Part shown: positions 44,896-52,228 of the stretch, one piece after another
How the letters are laid out: every line of letters starts with the position of its first letter
Numbering within the stretch: the first letter of the stretch is position 1
Source: Lancefieldella sp938023105
GTDB taxonomy: Bacteria > Actinomycetota > Coriobacteriia > Coriobacteriales > Atopobiaceae
Reading direction: 5' to 3'
Length of the DNA stretch: 64,000 nt
Assembly: GCA_938023105.1 (NCBI GenBank)
Contig: CALHDX010000110.1
Span: 9,009-73,008 of the forward strand
Translations under genes and position numbers: made by a program
The notes under the pieces: generated by a model
What the model was told of the DNA's origin: nothing
What the model saw: the letters and a program-made list of their open reading frames with translations, nothing else
The model's database searches: none

Positions 44896-45234
44896 CTAAA
44901 ACTTGTATTCCTTCTCCGGGTGACCCGCTTCGTGGTATTTGCCATGAAGCCCGTTTGCTCTGACGCACTCCATGAAGTCCTTCATATTTGACTCATAGAC
45001 GCAGACATATTCGTGGTAGAACTCAACGTATTCTGTTCCAGGAGCTGTTGTGTGCTTCATGGTTGGCTTGCGCTGATAGAAGTCCCATGCGGTCGAGTGG
45101 ACCGCATGGAATTGAGCTGGAGTGTACGTGTAGAGACCAAAACAGACCGAGTCAAAGTCGATGCGCCAGATTCTTATAAGACGCACATCTTCTGCATTGG
45201 GCTCAACGTACTTAGTCGGCTCTATTGGCTTCAT
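44896..45234 (-). CDS. Hypothetical phage early protein
   Basis: About 112 residues, rich in Tyr, His and Glu, with no recognised motif. The start is uncertain: ATG 45234 and ATG 45252 are both in frame, neither with a good ribosome site, and either start overlaps the preceding gene. It sits in the recombination block. Confidence 0.55.
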   Translation of the reverse strand: MKPIEPTKYVEPNAEDVRLIRIWRIDFDSVCFGLYTYTPAQFHAVHSTAWDFYQRKPTMKHTTAPGTEYVEFYHEYVCVYESNMKDFMECVRANGLHGKYHEAGHPEKEYKF

Positions 45235-45406
45235 TTGGCTCAGCTTTTTCATCTAACGTAAAGCCAATGTTTGCTTCTTCCTTGGTTTGGTAATACCTAG
45301 ACGCATGGTTGCAGTAAGGGCATCTAATGCGCCAACCATGCTCATCGTGCTCAAGGTCAAAGGCAGTGCTGCCCCAGCCTTCATTGAGACATCTTGGGCA
45401 AATCAT
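45212..45406 (-). CDS. Small zinc-ribbon phage protein
   Basis: A 64-residue protein with CPRC at the N terminus and CPYC about 27 residues later, a zinc ribbon. The start overlaps the preceding stop (TAATG). Function unknown. Confidence 0.65.
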   Translation of the reverse strand: MICPRCLNEGWGSTAFDLEHDEHGWRIRCPYCNHASRYYQTKEEANIGFTLDEKAEPNEANRAD

Positions 45407-45591
45407 TAGTACCGCTCCATATACACGCCTTTGAAGCGTCTCCACTCAAGAATCAAGCCAATAGCATTCGCTTTTCTTGAGCCGTCATATCCGAGAGCGA
45501 TGCCATCGTCCTTTGCGATTGCCTTGATTTCCTTCATCGTCATCTTTTCAAGACGCTCTCTGTCGGCTTGCTCTTTTGCCTTTGCGTCCAT
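45406..45591 (-). CDS. Small phage protein with SAP/Rho-N-like helix pair
   Basis: A 61-residue charged protein. LEKMTMKEIKAIAKDDGI followed by a Gly loop and a second helix is reminiscent of SAP or Rho N-terminal motifs that bind nucleic acid. It overlaps the stop of the LPxTG adhesin gene by one base. Weak assignment. Confidence 0.55.
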   Translation of the reverse strand: MDAKAKEQADRERLEKMTMKEIKAIAKDDGIALGYDGSRKANAIGLILEWRRFKGVYMERY

Positions 45592-46802
45592 TACTTCTCC
45601 TTCCTTACAAACCTGCTTGTGAGGATGAATGTGAGCGCAACCGTTCCAACTCCAGCTGCAACTGCAATGACTGCGTCATCTCCCGTTGCGGGTAGTGCTG
45701 CCTTCTTTGCCTTCTTTACCTTCTTGGCAGGTTTAGCTGGCTCAGGCTCAGGCTGTGGCTCCGGGTCAGACTCTTCTGGCGTAGGCTGTGGCTGTGGTCC
45801 TGGATTAGGCTCTGGCGTTGGTGTTGGCTCTGGAGTAACTGGAGTCTCTGGCTCAGTTGGACGATTGTCGCCATTACCGTTGCCACCAGAATCCGCTGCT
45901 ACGTAAGTCCAGACGCTTGACGCTTGCTTCTCAGCTGAATAGAGCGTAATGGAGTTCTTAATGCGTGGGTTCTTGGTTGTGCGGTAGATAAGGAAGTACT
46001 GCTCACCGTTTGCCATGGCATTGTGAAGGTTCAGAGTGAATGTAGAACCGTTGATAGTTGGCTCATCAACCTGTACTGACTGCCAGCCATAAGAATCGTC
46101 GATTGCGCCGTACTCGTCCATGTGGACGCGGTAGAGCTTGAAAGAGCCAGGAACATAAGAACCAGCTTCAATGCTGTCTTCCAGGATGACATTGGTAAGG
46201 TTCATCTGGTTGACGTTAAGGCGTACCTTCCACTCGATTGTGTCAGCGTCTGTGTCAGCAACGCCCCACTTAGCAATAACCTCGCCTGTGAGAACGTTAG
46301 GACGCTCAGTGTGGATTGTGAAGCTTGCAACTTGACCAGTTGAGGTCTGAACGATTCTCAACTCTTCATGATCTAGTCCGTTATCTTCTCCAATCCACGT
46401 TGCAAGCCAGATAGAACCCTTGACGTTGTCCTTACCTTCAACGTAGTTGGTAAAGGTTACGTGGCATGTCTGAGTGAGCGGGTTAATCTCTGCAACTGCG
46501 CAGACTTCTCCGTCTGGCGTGTATAAATTGAAGCTCGTGGCTGCGCTATCTGGGAAGCGCAGGAAGGTTGGGAGTTCAATGTCGAATGAATCGCCGTTGT
46601 GGAGCTCTTGCCCTGTTGCGTCCCAGTTGATGTTCATATAGAACTTTGAGTGCAAGCCTACTGAGTTGACTGGTTGCTTCTCAAGGTTGGTTACTTGAAA
46701 GCTTGTAAGCTGGACTGGTACCGTCTGCGCTTGTGCGAGAGCTGGCACGCATACCAGTACCGCAAAGACAGCAACAGCCAGCCACTGAAGAAGTTTCTTC
46801 AT
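45591..46802 (-). CDS. Prophage-encoded LPxTG surface adhesin
   Basis: A 403-residue secreted protein. A Sec signal peptide covers residues 1-25 (MKKLLQWLAV..., cleavage likely after AQA). Residues 30-300 form two beta-rich adhesin/collagen-binding-like domains (FYMNINWDATGQEL, DSFDIELPTFLRF; then IEWKVRLNVNQMNLTNVILED). A Pro/Glu/Thr-rich wall spanner (315-357), a Lys-rich stretch, LPATG at 370-374, a membrane helix and RKEK end the chain, the full sortase signal. ATG 46802 follows AAAGG. It is a surface protein lying among early phage genes, so it likely alters the lysogen surface or phage adsorption. Confidence 0.88.
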   Translation of the reverse strand: MKKLLQWLAVAVFAVLVCVPALAQAQTVPVQLTSFQVTNLEKQPVNSVGLHSKFYMNINWDATGQELHNGDSFDIELPTFLRFPDSAATSFNLYTPDGEVCAVAEINPLTQTCHVTFTNYVEGKDNVKGSIWLATWIGEDNGLDHEELRIVQTSTGQVASFTIHTERPNVLTGEVIAKWGVADTDADTIEWKVRLNVNQMNLTNVILEDSIEAGSYVPGSFKLYRVHMDEYGAIDDSYGWQSVQVDEPTINGSTFTLNLHNAMANGEQYFLIYRTTKNPRIKNSITLYSAEKQASSVWTYVAADSGGNGNGDNRPTEPETPVTPEPTPTPEPNPGPQPQPTPEESDPEPQPEPEPAKPAKKVKKAKKAALPATGDDAVIAVAAGVGTVALTFILTSRFVRKEK

Positions 46803-46857
46803 GGTTAAAGCCTTTCTATTTGGTTGTTGAAAATAGGGAATTAAAATAAATACTGAT

Positions 46858-47220
46858 TTATTGCAGTAAATCGTGTTTGCCCGCAATCATTGCTGCGAGT
46901 GTCTCCAGCGTCATTGTGACGTAAGTATCACCAAATGACTTCTCGCCAACTCCTTTGCGTTTGTGAACCACTATGCCGAACTCTGCGTCTGCGTTTCCTC
47001 GCTCAACCTCTGCTTCTTTGAGCCACTTTGGCAGTTCCATACGTGTACAGTTCTTGCATTCCACGACCATGGGAAGACCGCGAAAAAAAACTCCAGCTAT
47101 ATCTCCTCTGTCGTGAATGCCAGCTGTGGTTCTGCGTTCAATGTCAGCTCCTAAGCGTGCGCTAAGATACTCTGCGACTTGACGCTCAAACGCTGTGCCT
47201 TTCTGTTTTTGTTTACTCAT
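46858..47220 (-). CDS. Hjc/RecB-type PD-(D/E)XK nuclease (Holliday junction resolvase-like)
   Basis: A 120-residue nuclease. AFERQVAEYLSARLGADIERR is the first helix, DRGDIAGVFFRGLPMVVECKN contains the catalytic Asp and E-x-K, as in Hjc-like resolvases and related phage endonucleases. It probably resolves recombination or replication branches before packaging. Confidence 0.75.
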   Translation of the reverse strand: MSKQKQKGTAFERQVAEYLSARLGADIERRTTAGIHDRGDIAGVFFRGLPMVVECKNCTRMELPKWLKEAEVERGNADAEFGIVVHKRKGVGEKSFGDTYVTMTLETLAAMIAGKHDLLQ

Positions 47221-47657
47221 AGCAACCTCTTAAGAGCTTCTTCAACAGCGTTAAATGAGTAAGTAATAATTGCGTTATTAGACAACGTGACAACATCTAA
47301 CCCGCAGGAAATAGCTACCTCTTTCTCGAGTTTTGCTACTTTTGATTCGTAAGCATTTGGCAGCATGACAATAGTGTCACACTTAACAAGTTCAGTGATG
47401 CAACGCTTCATTGCGGACTTATAGTCAACATTATCCGGAATGCGTGCTGCAGGATTATAGACCTCTGAAGCGTCCCCAAGAGTAATGAGCGTGTAAGCAA
47501 ACCCAAACAAGCCTTTGTAATTAGCATTGCCTGTAATTTGTCCTGATAGATAAACCTTCTTCCCTTTGATTTTGTTGCCAAGGTCTTCACCACTGCTCAA
47601 GTACGCAAGTTGTGCATACTCTTTGATAATGCGAAGTATTTTCTCTGTGCTATTCAT
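47217..47657 (-). CDS. DUF4406-like nucleoside deoxyribosyltransferase-fold protein
   Basis: A 146-residue protein with VYLSGQITGNANYKGLFG, a phosphate-loop-like start common to DUF4406/nucleoside 2-deoxyribosyltransferase-like phage proteins, then NPAARIP and LVKCDTIVMLPNAYESKVAKLEKEVA, the expected second half. It may act on nucleotides during infection. It overlaps both neighbours. Confidence 0.72.
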   Translation of the reverse strand: MNSTEKILRIIKEYAQLAYLSSGEDLGNKIKGKKVYLSGQITGNANYKGLFGFAYTLITLGDASEVYNPAARIPDNVDYKSAMKRCITELVKCDTIVMLPNAYESKVAKLEKEVAISCGLDVVTLSNNAIITYSFNAVEEALKRLL

Positions 47658-48027
47658 CGCGCACCACCCTTGCACCGCAGAATGGGCAATAATCAGGTAC
47701 AATGCCGCGCTCAAATCTGAACACAATATCGCAAGCGTGACAATGGCAAGCTACCGTATCTTCTGGCGTGTCTACAATAAGTTCCATATATTCATCTGTG
47801 TCATCGTCACCGTTCCCGTATTCACAACTCATGTGGCATGTAGGATCTATGAGGTCGGCTAGACGGTTAAACACATCACTGTAAGAATTGTTATCACGTA
47901 TGCCAGCAGATTCTAAAAGCTCAAAAAGCGTTATACATGCTGTACCCGTAAGACTGCTCGGGGGTTCTTTGTCTAACCTCTCGCCAGTTTCACGCCACTT
48001 CTCCGCTATCTCTTCATGATTAGTCAT
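47650..48027 (-). CDS. Phage zinc-ribbon protein of unknown function
   Basis: A 125-residue acidic protein with a C-terminal zinc ribbon (CHCHAC ... CPFCGARV) and a helical N-terminal half. ATG 48027 is preferred to the upstream GTG. Similar layouts occur among phage early proteins; no function can be given. Confidence 0.6.
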   Translation of the reverse strand: MTNHEEIAEKWRETGERLDKEPPSSLTGTACITLFELLESAGIRDNNSYSDVFNRLADLIDPTCHMSCEYGNGDDDTDEYMELIVDTPEDTVACHCHACDIVFRFERGIVPDYCPFCGARVVRDE

Positions 48028-48520
48028 CGCTATCACCCGACATTTCGATTAAGTCGGTGAGCGTCCAAATCTTCTCAGATAGTTTCTCGCTAATATCTTC
48101 TTTGGCTAGAATGCACCTAATCTCGCTAACCAGCGATGCGATTGTTACTGGCTTTTTGTGGGTGAGGTTGTTCGCAGGTTCTTTTGTATACACGGGTTCT
48201 GCGCCAGCTGCCAAAATAACCTCTGTGCTATTACCGCGCATCATGTATCCAGCGACTTCATACTTCACATCATTATCGTCATCGTATAGCGTATCTCCGA
48301 TGTGAATAACCTCGCCGTCTTTGTCTAGGGGTAGTTCAAGCATATTTGACGTATCACATAGACCGAGAATGACGCTGCATATTATGCAAAGGCTTTTGAC
48401 ATGTGACGTTTCGCTTGGCTTTTCTTCACCTGTGAGAGCCTTAAAGAGTGTTGAGCTGGTAATGTACTCCGTGCTCTTCAACCTCTCAGCGATTGCTGCA
48501 CGCTCTTTTTTAGTTAGCAT
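48020..48520 (-). CDS. Hypothetical phage early protein
   Basis: A 166-residue acidic protein, with a helical N-terminal third, a short beta segment (EVIHIGDTLYDDDNDVKYEVAG) in the middle and a helical end. ATG 48520 follows GGAG by 9 bases. The middle resembles small phage modules found with zinc-ribbon genes, as next door. Confidence 0.55.
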   Translation of the reverse strand: MLTKKERAAIAERLKSTEYITSSTLFKALTGEEKPSETSHVKSLCIICSVILGLCDTSNMLELPLDKDGEVIHIGDTLYDDDNDVKYEVAGYMMRGNSTEVILAAGAEPVYTKEPANNLTHKKPVTIASLVSEIRCILAKEDISEKLSEKIWTLTDLIEMSGDSDD

Positions 48521-49211
48521 CGTTATCAGCTCCGTTAACCTTAATACCTGTGCAAATGAAGAATTTTTCCGCATCAAAATAAGGCATCGATGTGATTGCT
48601 GCCTTGCTATCGTCGCTTAGGCTCTCCCACCATGCTTGGCGATCGGCTTTCTCTAGGCACAAGAACCCGCCGGTAGTCTCATGCTCCGGGTGTGCTGCCT
48701 TTTCGTCGTCTGTCATATACTCGCTATATTTCCAGGTAAGACAGTCTGACGGTATACTGCAAAGCAAGCCATGAGCTCGCGATTGTCGGAAATCACTAAA
48801 AGTGATGTCTGTTTGGTGGTCAAAGAGACGAACTGTAGGCTCGGTTGTATTACAGTAGCCGGAGTTCCAGTCGCCGGAGTTCCAGTAGCCGGAGTTCCAG
48901 TAGCCGGAGTTCCAGTCGCCGGAGTTACAGAGACTACTTATTTCATCAGCTGTTAGCTCACGCAAGATTTTAAGTTTGCGACCGACACTCTTATTTCCTT
49001 GCGTCTGTACTGCGCCAGTGACGCTAACTTCACAGATACGGCAAGGTTTACTGTAATAATCGTAAACGTCAACGCACTTCTTGCAGAAATGGTAGCCGTT
49101 CTCGCATATCTTGATTTCGCCCTCGACTGTGTAGGTCTTTCCAACCTTATAAACGGTATCGTCGCCGTGTTGTGTCATCATATTCTGCAGAAATGCTTTA
49201 TAGCCTTTCAT
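48510..49211 (-). CDS. Phage protein with NSG(D/Y)W pentapeptide repeats
   Basis: A 233-residue protein. The N-terminal 80 residues (MKGYKAFLQNM, GYHFCKKCVDVYDYY) match a domain seen in phage proteins together with pentapeptide-like repeats. Five repeats NSGDW/NSGYW follow at about residues 98-121, encoded by 15-bp tandem repeats. The rest is acidic and rich in Asp and Trp. Function unknown; pentapeptide solenoids can mimic DNA, but this run is very short. Confidence 0.65.
   Translation of the reverse strand: MKGYKAFLQNMMTQHGDDTVYKVGKTYTVEGEIKICENGYHFCKKCVDVYDYYSKPCRICEVSVTGAVQTQGNKSVGRKLKILRELTADEISSLCNSGDWNSGYWNSGYWNSGDWNSGYCNTTEPTVRLFDHQTDITFSDFRQSRAHGLLCSIPSDCLTWKYSEYMTDDEKAAHPEHETTGGFLCLEKADRQAWWESLSDDSKAAITSMPYFDAEKFFICTGIKVNGADNDAN
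48851..48925. repeat. Five tandem 15-bp repeats
   Basis: Five copies of TCCAGTAGCCGGAGT, differing at one or two positions, in frame with the pentapeptide protein. Unit number could change by slippage without breaking the frame. Confidence 0.9.
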
Positions 49212-49722
49212 TGCCACCATCTCCAAGAAGTCCGTAGATACGCTGTGGTAGCTGACCTTGGTAAGCGTCTGCTACCTTGTCAGCGTCAACTCTGAGTGTG
49301 GTACCAAGCCAGGACTCAGCACTCTCACGCTTAACCATCTCGCAACCACCGGGTAGCTCACCGTCTTGCGTTGCACACTCAAGCACCTTGTCTGGGTAAA
49401 GCGTGATAAGACGGGTCAAAGTGTCAATGCCAGAGTCTGATGTCATGATCCAATCAACAAACTCAGCAACACTCTTAACCTGTGGTACAACCTCAACCTT
49501 TGGCTTTGAAAGCCTGGCTGATACTGTGCCAACCTTCTTGCCATTGACTTTAAGGTCAAGCTTGGATACTCCCATTTGTACATAGAGGTTCTTGAGCTCG
49601 TCATCAAGCTGTGTGCGCAGGTTGTCTGCTGCGTGTGCGTCAAGATGCTCCTTGACCTTCTTTTGGAGCGCCGTCAAGAATGCAACTCTCTCAACTAACA
49701 GCTCACGTTCTTCTTTGTTCAT
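49198..49722 (-). CDS. Hypothetical phage early protein
   Basis: A 174-residue protein with an N-terminal coiled coil (ERVAFLTALQKKVKEHLDAH), then VNGKKVGTVSARLSKPK and a C-terminal mixed region. Similar proteins are common in early regions of siphoviruses, without known function. It overlaps the pentapeptide gene by 14 bases. Confidence 0.6.
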   Translation of the reverse strand: MNKEERELLVERVAFLTALQKKVKEHLDAHAADNLRTQLDDELKNLYVQMGVSKLDLKVNGKKVGTVSARLSKPKVEVVPQVKSVAEFVDWIMTSDSGIDTLTRLITLYPDKVLECATQDGELPGGCEMVKRESAESWLGTTLRVDADKVADAYQGQLPQRIYGLLGDGGNERL

Positions 49723-49735
49723 ATCAAATCCTTTC

Positions 49736-50080
49736 TTAGCTCACCGAGTCAGTAAGCCATCTATCCATTTCTTCGCAGGTAATCATGTATCCACGCTCTT
49801 GTCCTGCCGGCTTGATAAACTTGAGTGCTCCTGCCTTGTGTTCGGCTCTCAGCATTGAGCCTGGAATACCAGAGTATTTAGAGGTCTGAGCAATCGTGTA
49901 AGCAAGCTGTGGCGGCAGTCCTGCAAGTACTGCTGCATTAAGTGAGCGAGAGCCGTTGACGGTTCCCGTCTTCTCTGCGAGCTCTCTTTGCGCTTCAGCA
50001 GAAGCGATCATGAACTTCTCAAAGAGCTTTGCGAGCACGCTCACGTCTGCGGTAATCTTTTTCTGCTTCGTTGATGTCAT
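49736..50080 (-). CDS. Excisionase-like helix-turn-helix protein
   Basis: A 114-residue protein. The C-terminal half (YTIAQTSKYSGIPGSMLRAE, then a wing and EEMDRWL) looks like a MerR/excisionase-type winged helix. In an early position it may act as excisionase or regulator. ATG 50080 follows GGAGGTGG, an excellent site that decides the start despite a 62-base overlap with the preceding gene. Confidence 0.62.
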   Translation of the reverse strand: MTSTKQKKITADVSVLAKLFEKFMIASAEAQRELAEKTGTVNGSRSLNAAVLAGLPPQLAYTIAQTSKYSGIPGSMLRAEHKAGALKFIKPAGQERGYMITCEEMDRWLTDSVS

Positions 50081-50246
50081 CAATCCACCTCCAGACTGGG
50101 ATAGTGATTGCTACATAGGGGAGAAGTCCAAAAACGCCACAAACTGAAAACGTGGCATAGATAAGAGCAAATAAGATGCCTGTCATGAGGGAGCAAATGT
50201 AAGCTCCAACGGCAATCTTCTTGATTTGAAGCGGTATACTCTTCAT
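50019..50246 (-). CDS. Small membrane protein, early phage region
   Basis: A 75-residue protein with two predicted membrane helices (about 10-30 and 35-50) and a very basic C terminus. ATG 50246 has a near-perfect GGAGGTGA. Two-helix proteins in early regions can act in exclusion; no family recognised. Confidence 0.6.
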   Translation of the reverse strand: MKSIPLQIKKIAVGAYICSLMTGILFALIYATFSVCGVFGLLPYVAITIPVWRWIDDINEAEKDYRRRERARKAL

Positions 50247-50320
50247 ATGTTCACCTCCGCGGTAAACAGTGCCCTTGCATTGGTCGGACAATGTGAGGGC
50301 AAACTTTTTAGATTGGGTTT

Positions 50321-50431
50321 TGCATAGCAATAAAGCGTCTATGCACGCTCTTCACGCTTAGCGTGGCGGACTGTAAGGTCCTACATGGTTATCACTACGA
50401 CCATGCAACGTTATCTGGCTACCATTAGCCA
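50321..50431. other. Hairpin-rich region without a gene (possible RNA)
   Basis: The 324-base gap between the cro-like gene and the next early gene holds four perfect stems in a row: TGCATAG/CTATGCA (50321-50345), CACGC/GCGTG (50353-50365), CATGGT/ACCATG (50384-50405) and TGGCTA/TAGCCA (50416-50431). AAGCGT at 50333 could pair instead with ACGCTT at 50354. This may be an untranslated leader or small RNA of the early operon. The remainder (50432-50558) shows nothing clear. Confidence 0.4.
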
Positions 50432-50570
50432 TTCACTTTATTTCAACAGGTACTCACCAACTCAAAGCTAGAGCAAGTGTTGTTGTTTTCCCTGTAACGA
50501 TTTACGTCTATTCGATTGAGAAGGTACATGGTGCGTGGGGAAGTACTTGGCTAGTGATACAAATGTTTGT

Positions 50571-50768
50571 TTAACTAACCTTTTGAGCTAAAAAAATATC
50601 GCTAATATCACAGTTCAAAAAATGGCACACAGCTTTTGCTTGTGCGAGACTCATTTCCTCTTGGTTTTCCTCATAACGTGCATATGTTTGACGAGTTACA
50701 CCCAGTGCTTTAGCGATTGCGTTCTGTTTAACGCCTTTTTTGATGCGATATTCTTTTAGGGTTTTCAT
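50571..50768 (-). CDS. Cro-like phage regulator
   Basis: A 65-residue XRE helix-turn-helix protein (IKKGVKQNAIAKALGVTRQTYARYEEN) transcribed away from the repressor gene. It probably represses the lysogeny promoter and opens the lytic programme. AGGAGGTC precedes ATG 50768. Confidence 0.88.
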   Translation of the reverse strand: MKTLKEYRIKKGVKQNAIAKALGVTRQTYARYEENQEEMSLAQAKAVCHFLNCDISDIFLAQKVS

Positions 50769-50799
50769 TTGACCTCCTCTCTGTTTGTTTGCAAAACAT

Positions 50800-50845
50800 A
50801 TGTTAAATAGACAAACCTTGTTTGTCAACAAAAAACTACTAAAAT
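50800..50845. promoter_or_regulatory. Divergent cI/cro promoters with shared operator
   Basis: Leftward cro promoter: TTGACA (50828-50823), 17-bp spacer, TAACAT (50805-50800). Rightward repressor promoter: TTGTTT (50818-50823), 16 bp, TAAAAT (50840-50845). A perfect palindrome GACAAA-N5-TTTGTC at 50810-50826 overlaps both -35 regions, and a related ACAAATGTTTGT lies at 50559-50570. Confidence 0.75.
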
Positions 50846-50881
50846 ATTTAGAAAATCAAACATAGTGAAAGGCAGAATGAC

Positions 50882-51520
50882 ATGTCTTTAGCACAAAATA
50901 TTAAAAAGCTACGCCTAAATATGGGCTTAACGCAGGGAGAACTTGCTGAGAAAATTAATGTAACTAGGTCAACTGTTACTCAATGGGAAACGGGATGGAC
51001 GCAGCCTAGAATGGGTGCTATTGAGAGGATGGCATCTGTATTTAATGTTTCTGTAAGTGACATTGTTAGTGAAGATGTGCCAGTTCTTTCTGGAGCAATG
51101 AAAGCAATCTCTAGTGGCGAATCATATCTACCTCTTATATCTCTAGGTAGGGTACATGCTGGAGTGCTTGCAGATGAAGAAGCATATGAAAAGACTGTAA
51201 ATGTACCTTCTAATATTGCTAAAAACCATCCCAGCGCAATGGTACTAGAGGTGGAAGGTAATTGCATGAATCGCGTTATTCCAGAAGGTTCCCATGTCCT
51301 CTTAGACCCAACAATCACGCCTTCCAATGGATCTATTGTTGTAGTGGAAACCGAAGGCTACCAAGCAATCATGAGACGTTGGTATAAAGGCAATAACTCT
51401 CTTATGCTCACTGCTGACAGTTATGAGGAGTTTGAGGACATTATCTTTACTGACGATGAGCATCCAATCAAGGTTGTTGGCGTTGTTGTGTGGTACCAAG
51501 CAGCTAGCGAGATGAGGTAA
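50882..51520 (+). CDS. CI-like phage repressor (HTH plus S24 peptidase-like domain)
   Basis: A 212-residue repressor. Residues 5-60 are an XRE helix-turn-helix (GLTQGELAEKINVTRSTVTQWE). The C-terminal half is S24/LexA-like with a possible Ala-Gly cleavage site (VHAG, 93/94). The usual nucleophile Ser in GDSM is Cys128 here (GNCM, codon TGC at 51263-51265), and the Lys expected in a VKR-type strand appears as AIMRRW. Autocleavage, and so SOS induction, may be changed or lost. It starts the + strand lysogeny operon. Confidence 0.88.
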   Translation: MSLAQNIKKLRLNMGLTQGELAEKINVTRSTVTQWETGWTQPRMGAIERMASVFNVSVSDIVSEDVPVLSGAMKAISSGESYLPLISLGRVHAGVLADEEAYEKTVNVPSNIAKNHPSAMVLEVEGNCMNRVIPEGSHVLLDPTITPSNGSIVVVETEGYQAIMRRWYKGNNSLMLTADSYEEFEDIIFTDDEHPIKVVGVVVWYQAASEMR

Positions 51521-51525
51521 TAGTC

Positions 51526-52062
51526 ATGAAGTTTGGCTTTAGGAAATTCAGCCTTAATAAGTCAATTAAGGCACGCACAACAGGAAGAATGACAAGGGTC
51601 CTTAAAAAGGCAGTAAATCCTTTTTATGGAAAAAAGGGAGTTGGCTTTATCAAGAATCCAAAGAGAGCCATCAACAGCTTCTTATACAAAAGGACTACTG
51701 TTGGTGTGAGCGACATAGCAAGAGTAGCTTCTAAAAAGACAGCTTCTAAGCATTCTAAAAAGTCGCAAAATGTTGAGCTTGATATCCATGTTCAAGATAT
51801 TGAGAATGAGCAAACAAGCGCAACTAATCCTGGATGTGGCAGCCTTGTATTTGCTGCATTTATGGTAATTTTCGCAATATCAAGCTTGATGAATATCCCT
51901 AAATATCTTGCTGCATTTGACTGGTTTGGCGTGATTTTTAGTCTTGTCATTCTCTCAGTTTGCCTGTTTAGCGCATATTGTGTGTTTGATAACGCTAGAG
52001 CAAAGAGTGCAGAAGATGACAGCAGTCTAAAGCTTAGTGAGCAACAAGAAAAAGATTGCTGA
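51526..52062 (+). CDS. Membrane protein of the lysogeny operon
   Basis: A 178-residue protein, 5 bases after the repressor gene. The first 90 residues are very basic (KKAVNPFYGKKGVGFIKNPKRA), and two membrane helices lie at about 110-127 and 131-150. Expressed with the repressor, it could be a superinfection-exclusion factor; no family recognised. Its 3' end is overlapped on the other strand by a small peptide gene. Confidence 0.62.
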   Translation: MKFGFRKFSLNKSIKARTTGRMTRVLKKAVNPFYGKKGVGFIKNPKRAINSFLYKRTTVGVSDIARVASKKTASKHSKKSQNVELDIHVQDIENEQTSATNPGCGSLVFAAFMVIFAISSLMNIPKYLAAFDWFGVIFSLVILSVCLFSAYCVFDNARAKSAEDDSSLKLSEQQEKDC

Positions 52063-52107
52063 CAGCTCAACGATGATGACAGATAGATGAATCTCGTATT
52101 TATCCAT
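52027..52107 (-). CDS. 26-residue hydrophobic peptide, candidate type I toxin
   Basis: ATG 52107 is preceded by GAGGAG with 7-base spacing to GGAG, an excellent ribosome site. The peptide begins MDKYEIHLSVII, continues as a single hydrophobic helix and ends in TKL. A start with MxxYE and one helix recalls small holin-like type I toxins. The gene is antisense to the end of the membrane protein gene, so the repressor transcript could act as antisense RNA. The ribosome site lies next to a 6-bp hairpin (52120-52144). No family match is claimed. Confidence 0.45.
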   Translation of the reverse strand: MDKYEIHLSVIIVELSAIFFLLLTKL

Positions 52108-52158
52108 AGCAGATCTCCTCTCTTATTCGATGAGAGCATAAGAGGGAAGTAACGGAAT

Positions 52159-52196
52159 AAAAAGCTCCCCGCGTCCGCCAAGACAATACAGGGAGC
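52159..52196 (-). terminator. Minus-strand terminator-like hairpin before the small peptide gene
   Basis: Read on the minus strand, GCTCCC / GGGAGC (52191-52196, 52164-52169) with a 21-nt loop is followed by TTTTT. It would stop or attenuate leftward transcripts from the integrase region before they reach the peptide gene. Confidence 0.5.
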
Positions 52197-52228
52197 AACC
52201 TCCATCTCGTTAGGAAGGTATATACATT

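Noticed and set aside
48851..48925. CRISPR array
   Set aside because: The 15-bp units are directly adjacent without spacers and are in frame within a coding sequence.
50363..50436. Small peptide genes in the early-region gap
   Set aside because: Frames of 24 to 28 codons exist on the minus strand but lack ribosome sites.
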